From NCBI GenBank assembly GCA_025917655.1, contig CP084619.1, forward strand, positions 496,001-560,000: a stretch of 64,000 nt of DNA. The letters run 5' to 3'. Under the pieces are notes generated by a model. That model did no database searches, was not told where the DNA came from, and saw only the letters and a program-made list of their open reading frames with translations. Shown piece by piece: positions 9,082 through 19,248 of this stretch (the first letter of the stretch is position 1; each line of letters begins with the position of its first letter). Made by a program: the position numbers and the translations under genes. The DNA comes from Chlorella sorokiniana. Taxonomy: Eukaryota > Chlorophyta > Trebouxiophyceae > Chlorellales > Chlorellaceae.

Positions 9082-11974
9082 ATGTTTCGACTCGTATACG
9101 CAGCAGCCGGGCCCGGCTCGCAGAACGGTGTGGCGCCGCCGCCGCCGCCGCCTTCCGACGACGGCGTGGTGTGGGAGACGAGCAGCATCCCAGAGTACAT
9201 GCAGGACCCCGGGGCTGAAAACGACGAGTTCTGCGACAGCTGGGAGGCCTCCCTGCGCAGCGGCGCCGCGCAGCGTGCGGCGGCCGCCGACGGCGGCCCT
9301 GCTGCCCGCATCTGGCAAGCGATCCGGTGCGCCGCCTGCCCAGCCCAACCTGGCCCCCCCCGCCGCCGCACACAGCCACACTGCTGCCCCTCAGCTGAAC
9401 AAGCCCCGACGTCTCCGGGTGCCCGCCGACGCGCTGCTGGCCCCCTGCCGCCGTGGTGCAGGCGCGAGGCGCAGGCCGATGCCGCCTCGGAGCCCCTGCT
9501 CTCCTCCTTCCTCTACGCCTCCATCCTCTCGCACGACTCCTTCCAGCGCGCCCTCGCCTTTGTCCTCTCCAACCGCCTCTCCGACACCACCCTCCTCTCC
9601 ACCGAGCTGTTTGAGCTCTTCTACTCCATCCTGAAGGCCAAGCCCGGCATCACAGAGGCGGCGCTCGCCGACCTGGCCGCCGTTCGCGGCGGGTGCGTCG
9701 CCCGCGGCGCCGGCAGCGCGACGGGCGGGGAGGGCTGCTCAAGGGATGCAAGGGGCTGCCCAGGGGCGGTGCGCATGCGCGGGGCGCGCTGCTTGTGGCC
9801 GCCGCTCAGAACGCCGCCCTCCTTCCCCCTCTCTGCCTGGCATGCCCGGCGCTCGACCAGCCCCAACCAGAAATCCTTAACCCTACTTTCCCCCTCCCCT
9901 ACTCACACACACACACACACACCGGGCCTCCTTGCAGGACCCTGCGTGCCTCTCATACAGCCAGGCCCTGCTGCACTTCAAGGGCTATCACGCAATCCAG
10001 GTGCGCGTGTGCCCGGTCGGGTCGGGGTCGGGGCCGGTCGGTGCTGCGCTTTGTAGCATAGCAGGGGGACCTGGCGGCATCCTGGTGTGTGCACGTGGCC
10101 ACACACGCACACGCACATACTCAGCGCCCCCCGTCGTCCCCCTTCAACCCCCCTTCCCTCCCGCCCGCAGTCCCACCGCATAGCACACGAGCTGTGGGGG
10201 CAGGGCCGCCGCGTGATGGCCGCCGCGCTGCAATCGCGCATGAGCGAGGTGTTTGCGGTGGACATCCACCCCGCCGCTCGCTTCGGCCGGGGCATCCTGC
10301 TGGATCACGGCACCGGGGTGGTCATCGGGGAGACGGCGGTGGTGGGTGCGTGGCGGCGCTGCTTGCGCTGCGCGGCAGCCGGCTGGCTGGGCCCGCGCTG
10401 CGCGTCCCGCGCGTGCACCTGCTGCTGCAACGGCTGCGCCCACTGCCGTTTGTGGCCTGCTGCATTCACCCCCTTGCACACTGCATGCGTGTGTGTGCAG
10501 GGTCGAATGTTTCCATCCTGCAGAACGTCACGCTGGGAGGTGCGCCCAGCTGATGGGGGGTCCTGGGGAGTGGGGGAGAGAAGAGAACTACGGGGGAGTC
10601 TGCTGCTGGGGTTGGCAGGGCAGCATGCGGTGCGGCGGCAGCATGCCAGACAGCATGGCTTGTGAAGGCCTGTGCATTGAAGCGCCGCAAACCAGGAAGA
10701 CGCGTGCTGTCTGTGACAAGACAGCTGGGCTGCAGCAAGTCCCGGAGCTGTGTCGCCACGCCGCCCCGTGCCTCCTAAGCTCCTGACCCCCATGCTGACC
10801 CCTGCCTGCCTGGCCCTCCCCTCCCACCTTCGCCCCTCCCATCAGGCACTGGAAAGGTGCACGGCGATCGCCATCCCAAGATCAGCGACAATGTGCTGAT
10901 AGGCGCCTCGGCCTCCATCCTGGGCAACATCCGCGTGGGCAAGGGCGCGCAGGTGGGTGCATGCAGGGCGCGTTAGGGGGAGGGGGCTGGCGCTGGCTCG
11001 GCAATGCAGCAGCCAGGACGGGGCCAGGTGCTGCGGAAGCAGCCGGTCGGCGCTGGCAGCTAGCTGGGGCAAGCGGTCGTGCTACGGCTTGGTAGGCGGT
11101 GGCCGCGTCTGACGCCTGCCGAGCCGTGGTGCTGCCCCGCCCCCTGCCGCAGGTGGCGGCGGGGTCCCTGGTGCTCAAGCCGGTGCCGCGCGCACCTTGG
11201 TGGCGGGGTCGCCAGCCAAGGAGATTGGGACCATCAAGGGTGCGCCCTCGCCCCGCGTGGGGCAGCGCTGCAGCGGCCGCGCTGCGCGCGCGTGCTTTGC
11301 CGCTGCTGGGAGCGCTGCTATGCCTGATCCTGGGGCAACCATGCTGCCCGCCGTCGTCCTGTTGGCTGCCGCGGGGCTCCCGTTGCCCCTCCATGAAATA
11401 ACAATCAAAGCAGTTTCAATCAAAAAAGTAAACCTAGACTGCTCTCCCTGCCCAACACACACGCATGCAAACGCCCCCACGGCTCGCTCCGCTGCCCTGG
11501 CTCCGCAGGCAACCCCGCCCTCAAGATGGACCACTGCTGCGTCGACAACCGGGAGCTGCTCAAGGCTCACCTGGATCGAGACCCCTTTGCCGCCCCTCCC
11601 CCGGCGGCGGCGCCGATGTGCAACAGCAGCAGCAGCAGCAGCAGCAACAGCAGGATGTTGGGCCAGGCGCGCAGCAGCAGGCGGCGCAGGCGGTGGGCGC
11701 TGCTGCGGCACCGGACGCCAGCGGCACAGACGCGACGAGCGCTCAGCAGGAGCAGGGGGAGCAGCAGGCGAGCCAGCAGCTAGACGCCGCGCAGCCGCCG
11801 CAGCCGCCCTCGCCGGAGGCCCAGGCCGGCGCGGCGCCCCCAGCTGCAGCCAGCCAGCAGCGGCGGGGGCGAGGAGGAGCAGCGGGGGAGCGGGTGGATG
11901 CCGTGACGAGCGACCTTGTGGCGCAGCAGAAGTGGCCGCCCAAGAAGAGCACGCCGCCAGAATACTTCATTTGA
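9082..11974 (+). CDS. SAT: Serine O-acetyltransferase
   Basis: Transfers acetyl from acetyl-CoA to serine, the first step of cysteine synthesis (EC 2.3.1.30). Eight exons: 9082-9326, 9462-9692, 9938-10000, 10171-10345, 10501-10539, 10846-10952, 11153-11239, 11509-11974. The order matches plant SAT: helical domain EPLLSSFLYASILSHDSF, then DPACLSYSQALLHFKGYHA, then the left-handed beta-helix. The catalytic Asp and His (DIHPAARFG, LLDHGTG), VVIGETAVVGSNVSILQNV and GDRHPKI are all present. The C-terminal region continues through a Gln/Ala/Pro-rich linker of about 120 residues and ends in PPEYFI. That end recalls the plant SAT tail (YVI) whose last Ile docks into O-acetylserine thiol-lyase. One-base slips near 9690, 11193 and 11607 are read as sequence errors. 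The ATG at 9082 is the first in frame; a plastid transit peptide is not obvious and an upstream exon is possible. Confidence 0.94.
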
Positions 11975-12581
11975 GATCAGCCCGGCAGCCCTGGACAGTC
12001 ACGACCTGAACCCTCCTCTGCCGTTTTTGCTGGCTCTGGCGCTGGCGCTGGCAGCATACAGACCCCCTGGCTGACTAATCAACTGCACACGTTGGTTATT
12101 GCGTGGTTTGCAATACGCATTGCTTGTCATCAGTTTTGGATCAAAGTTGGCATAGCAAAGGGCAAAGGATGGCCCATGCTGGCGGGTGGGCGGGCTCATG
12201 CAGCGGCAGCACCGTAGTTGCATGCCGTTGCACCGCGCCGCAGCAATGAAGTGGGTGTGCCAGCGATTGAGGCCCTCTCTCAGGCCACAGCTCGCCGTGG
12301 CCTCATGCCAGCTTCTTCGTGGCCTTCATCATGCCGTACTGCACAACACAGACGGGGCGTTGGCGGCGAAATGAGAGAGCGCGGCGGCGCCACAACCGCA
12401 GCCTGCAAGCCCTCTGCTGCCCGGGCCCCCCTGCCCCAGCCCTGCCTGCGCCCAAGCACCCCGACCTACCTCATGCCTGCCCTGTGAACAGGCGACAGGC
12501 ATACCTGGCTGCAGATTTGGCCCGCCCTCATGCACATTGAACAGGCCCCCTCTGCAGCTCCCCATCAGTGCTCACAGGCCC
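11975..12581. other. Convergent 3' region of SAT and methyltransferase
   Basis: Shared 3' flank of 607 bp between two genes pointing at each other. No gene is supported. No TGTAA signal was found on either strand, so neither poly(A) site is placed. Confidence 0.5.
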
Positions 12582-13125
12582 CTACGGGGCTTCTGAGGTC
12601 AGCTGTGCCCCAGGCAGCAGCTTGACGCGGTGCGGCGCCTCCTTGCCCGCCACCCTCCCCCGTCGCCGCACCTCCATCAGCCCATCGTCAAAGGCGCGGT
12701 GCATGCGCTCCAGCGTGACGATCTCCCGCGTCGTTTTGTACCACACCCACGGCTTGCGCACCACGATCCAGGGGTCCCACACCCCCACCCAGATGGAGTG
12801 GCGCCAGGAGGGGATGGTGGGCGCCGTCCAGTCCGCCAACTCCACGCCCGCCAGCTGCCCGCTGGCCTGCACGCGTGGGGCCGTGGGGCAGCGGCGGCGG
12901 CAGTGAGGCAGGGACCGGGAGGGCCCCCACGAGTGCTAATTACAGAGTGGCGTGCGCTGGGGCCAACGCATTGATCACACACGCATCGCCCACTCCACCC
13001 CAAGGGCCCCCATACGAGCAGGGCAGTCATTGGTCCCGAACCCATTGCACCCACCTGTCCCCCCCCAACCTTTCCCGCGTTCTCCCCCTCCACACACAAG
13101 GAAAAGCAGAAGGCTCCCCCACCCC

Positions 13126-13172
<47 letters not shown>

Positions 13173-15138
13173 ACCACCACCACACATACACAAAGAAAAG
13201 CGAAAGAAGGCAGGGCAGCGGCGCACCTCCATGATGCGCCCGTACTCCTCCTTGGACACAAAGTAGGGGTGCGCCCACTCCTCGTACAGGAACTGCAGCC
13301 GCTCGCGGTCGCGCGCGCTGCGCGAGAATGGCAGGGAGGGCTGGCTTACAAAAAAGCAAAACGGCGTGGACGGGGGGAGAGCTGGGGAGCAGGGAGAGCC
13401 GGGGCTGAGCGTGCGGAAGGGGGCACGCCGCAGACGCGGCACGGTGGGGCAGCGCGGGCGAGCGGCGGGGGCCGGCAGGCCGGCGGCGGCACCTGAAGGG
13501 CGCGTCGGGCCTCTCCTCGCGCTGGCACCAGGTGGCGATGACCAGGGTGCCGCCCGGCTTCAGCACGCGCACCATCTCGTCCACGTACGCCTTCTTGTCA
13601 GGCATGTGCTCCCCGACTCGCAGGCCCACACCAGGTCGAAGGAGTTGTCGGGGAAGCCCATGTTGAGCGCATCCATGACCTGCGTGGACGGCCCGATCAC
13701 TGCTTTGTTATGGGATGGTCCACCACTGTGGTCGTGAATGAGGCGAAGTGTGGGGCGGACGAGGCGGGTGCATGCGTTGCGGGTGGGTGGGTGCGAGGTT
13801 CGCCCTTCGGGGCGTGACGGGGTCGTGGGGGCGGCGGTGTGAGGGGCCAGCACGGCTTGTGGTGGGGGTGGTGCAAGGAGCAGATTGAGGGCTAGAGGCT
13901 GCTGCTGGCACGGGGTGAAGCTTCTGGTTGGAGCACGCGCAGCATGCTCAGCTGGCACGAGCACATGGGGAGGCCTGCGGCAAGCTCTTCAGCAGATGCT
14001 GCGCCCGCTGTGGTCGCCGCTCTCCTTTGCCACTGCTTCACCTTGGCTTGACACCCCGAACCCCCCTCCCCCTCCTCCTTCCAGCAAACACACCTGGAAC
14101 TGAACGTTGGGCAGCCCCCGCTCCGCGGCCAGCTCCGTGCCGCGCTTCACTTGGTTGGGGGACAGCGTGATGCCTGCAGGAGGGAGGCGACGCCGCGACG
14201 GCGGGTGAGCAAACGGCGGCTGGAGAGCGCGCAGCAGGGGGGGCATCCTGGCTGTCTTTTGAGGGCCGCCCTCCGCTCGCCGCCCACCTTTCACGGCGGC
14301 CGTGGGGAACTTGGCGGCCAGGTAGCGCGAGGTGCCGCCGATGCCGCAGCCGACGTCGAGGATGGTGGCGGGCGTGCCGTTGGCCTGCGCGCCGCTCCAC
14401 TTCAGCATCTCCTCCACGAAATCGTACTTGGCCTGGATAAAGTCCTTTTTCTTGTAGCCGCGCTGCCGCTCCTGCGCGGCAGGGGGAGGGGGAGGCTGGC
14501 TCGGCGTGTGAGGAGGCGGCGCAGCACCCACCAAACAAAGGCCATGTACAAGCTGCCCGCCTTCCTCAGCGAGCAGCAATCAAGCCGAGGATCAACTCGA
14601 AACGCACACACTCGCACAGAGGCTGGAGCTCAGTGAGGCGGTTGAAGAAGATCGAACAAAAAAACAGGCGCTTGCCTCCTCTGTGTAGTAACCCAAGTGG
14701 ATGTGCTCTCCCCAATAGTACTCCAGCACACCCTCCTCGGTCCAAGCATCATACTCCTGGCCCACATTCTGGTCGTAGGAGCGAGAGGGGGTGTCGTACA
14801 GCTTCTTGAGGCCGTAGCCTGCCAGCACCGCGCCGCCCAGCAGTGCGGCGGTCAAGGGGAGGCGCCGCCAAGCAGCGGCGCCGCCGACGCGGTGTCGGCC
14901 TGCGGGCCTGGGGCGGCTACCGCGGCGCGGGCGGCGATGTCGGCTATGGGCTGCGCCACAGCTGCGGCTGCATCGGCGGTCTGGCTGGCGCTGCAGGCTG
15001 CAAGCTCGCTCTCCTGACCCCCGCTGTTGCCGCACAATGCCGCTGTTGCCGCGCAGCGCTGCCACACCGTGGTAGTCTATTGGAAATGCGCCACTGCTGG
15101 CAGCCAGACGATGGCTGCAGCTGCACCCTTGTCGCCAT
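12582..15138 (-). CDS. VTE4: Tocopherol/MPBQ-type methyltransferase, plastid
   Basis: S-adenosylmethionine-dependent methyltransferase of vitamin E and quinone synthesis. Exons: 14676 to about 15138, 14288-14471, 14094-14173, 13493-13679, 13227-13317, 12582-12866. Visible parts: hydrophobic stretch TAALLGGAVLAGYGLKKLYD, then YDAWTEEGVLEYYWGEHIHL, SAM motif I ILDVGCGIGGTSRYLAAKFP, GITLSPNQVKRGTELA, GEHMPDKKAYVDEMVRVLKP and EEWAHPYFVSKEEY. The YYWGEHIHLGYY region and the membrane-anchor-like N-terminus resemble cyanobacterial MPBQ/MSBQ methyltransferase (Sll0418) more than land-plant gamma-tocopherol methyltransferase, so gamma-TMT and MPBQ methyltransferase cannot be separated here; the symbol is tentative. 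The first intron is GC-AG. One-base slips near 14858 and 13617 are read as sequence errors. The N-terminal 90 or so residues look like a transit peptide, but their frame is unsettled. Confidence 0.86.
13134..13170. repeat. (CA)n microsatellite in methyltransferase intron
   Basis: A CA run of about 37 bases lies in the last intron of the methyltransferase. On the sense strand it reads TG and sits shortly after the 5' splice site. Confidence 0.95.
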
Positions 15139-15456
15139 GTGTTGCTGCACTCCCTCACTCCACCGGAACGGGATGGGGTAGGATTAAGGTGAATATATCG
15201 AGAATGTGAGGAAGTAACGAGCGTGTACACCGGCGATGGCAGGCGCTCGGGCCTAAAAGGCAACCTGGGCGCCCACCTGTCGGCAGCATGCCACGCTTGT
15301 TGTGCGCTTGCTTGTGCATGCTGCCTGTGCATCACATGACCGTAGCTGCAGCACTTGTGCACCGGTGGAAGGCAAATGCATGGCAGGTTGATTGCACCAT
15401 GGATGGAAAACTGTGGCGCAGCTGTCGCACAACGCGGTAATGTACAGGCACCAACT
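15139..15456. other. Intergenic region upstream of methyltransferase
   Basis: This 318-bp gap separates the methyltransferase start from the stomatin-like gene stop, both on the minus strand. It serves as promoter/5' UTR of the former and 3' UTR of the latter. Nothing else is seen. Confidence 0.45.
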
Positions 15457-18400
15457 CTACTCCAGCACGCGCTGCAGCGTGAAGCGGGGACCTCCAGCAG
15501 CGTAGTGCCCTGCTGGCGCCGCGGCAGCTGCGGGCGCCTCGCGCTGTGGGTTCGGCGGCACGGGCCGCGGCGCGGGGCCGCGGCGCGGTGCGGCGCCCGC
15601 CGGCGGGGGCGGCGCCGCACCGCTGCTTCCCGACACCTGCTTGTAGATGCTGAGCGCAGAGGCGACCATGGAGGCCGGGTCATGCGTGGCCGCGGGCAGC
15701 AGCATGGTGGTGCCGCGCTTGGCGATCTCCCAAAGCTGTCGAGGTACTGTTCCGCCACGCGCAGCGACACCGCCTCGCTGCCGCCCTGCTGGCGAATCGC
15801 GTCGGCCAGCAGCTGCAGCCCCTTGGCGTTCGCCTCGGCGCGCTTGAAGATGGCGGAAGCCTCGCCTGCACGGCGTGCGGCGCGGCGGAGGAGACGCTTT
15901 GTGAGCTGGGAGGGTGAAGGAAGAGCTGGAGCGCAGGCCTCCGCTGCCGACAGACCGGAACCGCGGCTGTCCAGCTTGGGAGAGCAGCGCAGGCTGGCAC
16001 AGGCGAGCCCGGGTGGGGTGGGGGCTGGCAAAGGCGGCTCGGTCCAGCCCCGAGGCAGGCGCACATATGTGGCAATGCGACAGATGCCCAGGCAGGCGTC
16101 AGCTCTTTGCAAGCCTCGGTGAAAGCGAGCCCCCCGCACCCCCAGCCCCTGCCCCTGCCCCTGCCCCACCCTCGGCGCAAGCAAGCCCGCCCCCAGACCC
16201 CCCCCCACCAACACACACACACCCAGCCCCTGCCCCACCCTCGGCGCGGTTGATGGCGTCCTGGCGCGCCGCCTCCGAGGCCAGGATGACCTCGCTCTTG
16301 GCGGCTTCAGCCACGTTGATCTTGGACTGGCGCTGCCCCTCAGACTCCAGAATCTGTTCGGGGGCGGGCGCAGGGTGGGGAGGGCTTGCCTGAGCTGGCG
16401 CACCGGGGTTGGGCGGCGCTGACGCTGAAGAGGGCCGAGGCAGCGGCGGAGGCTAACGCTGGCCGAGGCCCAAAGCGTGGTGCAACGCGCTTGTTCACTG
16501 GCGCGCCATTAAAATGCCGCGTGCACTGTGGCTATCCCGCGACGCCACACAGCGGCAGCTCCATGACGTTCCTTATGCCCCCCCCCCCCCCCAAAAAACA
16601 CCGCCAAGAGGTCGCACACCCTGGCACGCCTGCTCCCGTCAGCCGCCCACGCAGCCCCACCTGCGCGCGCTTGCGCCGCTCCGCCTCCGCCTGCAGCTCC
16701 ATGGCGTTGCGTACCGCCGAGGGGGCATGATGTCCCGGATCTCGCACCGTAGCACCTCCAGCCCCCACACCGTGGCCGCCGCCTGGATGGAGGCCTGCAG
16801 GCAAGACGGGAGGGCACGGGGTCAGCGGAGCAGAGCGCGGCGTGAGCAGCAGCAGCAGCACGAGGGGCGGGGATGCGCGCACCGCTGCTGCTGGCAGCCG
16901 CCTGCCCAGCGCTTGGCCTGGCCCCCTGCACGGCGCAGCACAGCGCTGAGCTGCGGCCCCCACCCTGCACACATGTATCAGCCGGAGCTGGCGTCCCCGC
17001 TCACCCACCCACCCACCCACCCACCACTATGTTCTGGTTGAGCGTGTCTCGTTCGCTGAACACCGAGTCCAGCGAGATCTTGCCCAGCTCGGATCGCATG
17101 GTGGTCTGCGGCGCGGCGACGGGAGTGTGGAAAAGTGGTGGGGATGGCAGGCGGGTATGGGGGCAGCGTGTGGGGAGGTGTGCCCGGCGCTGGGGTGCCA
17201 CGGTGCACGGAAAGGGACAGACGGTGCAAGAGTGCACACGCGCAAAGTCACAATGCAAGGGGCAGGGACTGAAAACGTGCAGGGGGCACGTGATTTTGCT
17301 GGCTGGACCGCGCCGACAGGGGCTTGGCAGGGGTGGTTGACACATGTACTGAGCGAGGGGGCGGGCACGAGGCGCTACACGCGCTGGGCACAAAGGTAGC
17401 AGCGCGCACCTGCGCCAGCTGCGTCACGGCATACAGCGCGTTCTCCACGCCGCACGAAGCCCGGAAGGCGTCGACCACCTGCGTCAGCCGCGAGCGGTGG
17501 ACCGGCGAGGGGTGGAAAGGCCGGCACCTCGGCCCCGCAGCCGCGCGACTGCTGCGGTGGGCATCCCCTGCTCCCGAGCAGGGCCATCTGCGCAGCTGTG
17601 CCTGACCACTCGCGCTGCGGCAAGCGCGCCCAGCCACCAATGCGCGCTTGCCGCCCCCTGCAGGCCAGCAATCAACCGAAGCGAAGCCAAGCAAGCGTGC
17701 CCGCCCGCTGCCGGCTGACCTTGACGTACAGCACTCCATCTATTGTCAGCGAGACGTTGTCCTTGGTGATTGCGGTCTGGTTGGGCACAGGGATGGTGGT
17801 CTCCTTGAGTGAGTGCGCGTACGCAATGCGGTCCACCTGCGGCAGGGTGCGCGGGGGCGGGGTGGGGGCGGCAAGCTCAGAGAAGATCGTTGAAAAGATA
17901 GAGCGGTGGGGGCAGACGGTTGTGTGGGGCAGCGCGCGTGAGGATTGGGGGCAAGGGCGCGCGGCTGGGCGGCGGGAACGCAGGGCGGTGGGGGCTCTTG
18001 CACCATTTCCAGCAGGCCGCGGCCAGGGAGCACCAGGCAAAGCCGGGCGGCAAGACAACAGCCGAAGTTGCTGGCAATGGCAGCACGCTGGGCAGGTGCA
18101 GGCAGCAAGGGGGCGGCAGGAGCGCACGACGGGGATAAGGACGTGGAGCCCCGGGGTCAGGGTGCGGCTGTACTTGCCGAACCGCTCCACAACATATGCT
18201 GCGAAAGCGGAGGGGTGGCAAGTCGCAGGCCGCAAACGAGGTCAAGCGGCAGGCCGCGAGCGGCTACGCGCGCAGCCATCGGTACTGGGTGGCAATCACA
18301 ATGACGCCCGGCTGGTTCAGGAGGCACGTGGGTGGTGGCAGCAGGCACCCCCAGGCAACGTGCTAGGCTACAGACACCTCACCCATCTGCTGAGGGACGA

Positions 18401-18627
18401 TGCGGATGATGGTGTTGGCAGGGGTGGAGCGCGGCGCAAAGGGTGAGGTGGGGTCGAAGCCCATCACGGCCCGTGCGACAGCTGAGGACGTGAATGGGCG
18501 GGGGCCGGGTGCAATGCCCAACCCACCAGCTGCAGGGGAGCGACCCGAGCAGCGAGCGGCACAGTCAGCGGCAGGGCGCCAGCCAGCCAGGCGCCGGGTG
18601 TGCGGTTTCAAGGTCGACAGCACTCAT
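15457..18627 (-). CDS. SLP2: Stomatin-like protein 2, mitochondrial SPFH/PHB
   Basis: SPFH-domain scaffold of the inner mitochondrial membrane in the STOML2 family. Exons: 18383 to about 18627, 18128-18198, 17720-17836, 17410-17478, 17035-17105, 16661-16794, 16239-16353, 15457-15865. The Arg-rich N-terminus ([19 protein letters not shown]) looks like a mitochondrial presequence. Then come [128 protein letters not shown] and [10 protein letters not shown], all in family order. The C-terminus adds a Pro/Ala-rich tail of about 60 residues. Slips near 16728 (C run) and 15729 (G run) each need one base. The start is uncertain: the ATG at 18625-18627 is one frame away from the presequence frame. 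Confidence 0.93.
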
Positions 18628-19248
18628 GTAAAGGACCACGTGCGATCGTTCCTCTCGATATTGCGACCGAGCGGGCTGCTGGCCTTGACCAGAGTCTCGG
18701 CTCCGCCTGCAGAGTGCCCACCTGAGATCCGAGATGCTGCTGCACTCGAGGATACATCTTTAAGAGTTGATGACGCCTCCTGAAGCAGCAAGCGGCCCCC
18801 AACAGTGATCGCACGCCGCATTTCCTCACAACCCTGGTCCTGAGTCCCCGACAGGCTATCTGGTGACCAATGAAGTGAAAGACGAGACCCTCGTCGGCTG
18901 CTATACCGCAACCATGGAGTTGTTGCTGCAGGCAGTACGATGCCCGTGCTGCTCGACCATTCGCAGTTCGTAGGCTTGACAATACACGGTCTCTGAATCC
19001 GGTGGGGTTGTCTCCGCGCATGTGCGCGATGATTGAAAGCGACGTTGGCATCCTGACAGCCCGGTGCAGCTGAGCAGAGGGACAGCCGGCACTTGCAGGT
19101 CTCGTGTGTTGCGTAGAAGACAGTGTCAGTGAGAAGCTCCAACTTGGGATTGCCGGCCTGTCCCAGCCATGGAGCCCCTGCTTCTGGACAGCGGCACTCG
19201 CCGGCCGCTGGCAGCCGCCAACCAGCCCCGGAGCAGACCTCAGCGGGC
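18628..19248. promoter_or_regulatory. Divergent upstream region of SLP2 and ASPM
   Basis: About 620 bp shared by two genes transcribed away from each other. It is less GC-rich than its flanks. No defined promoter element could be picked out. A long open minus frame (18624-19436) crosses it but has no family motif and overlaps the ASPM first exon. Confidence 0.4.

Noticed and set aside
11526-11783. Polyserine reading frame at the SAT C-terminus
   Set aside because: The alternative frame gives a polyglutamine linker and the family-like EYFI end; the polyserine frame ends abruptly in Arg-rich sequence.
14592-16403. Single open minus frame of about 600 codons
   Set aside because: It is an accidental read-through joining part of the methyltransferase first exon, an intergenic gap and SLP2 exons.
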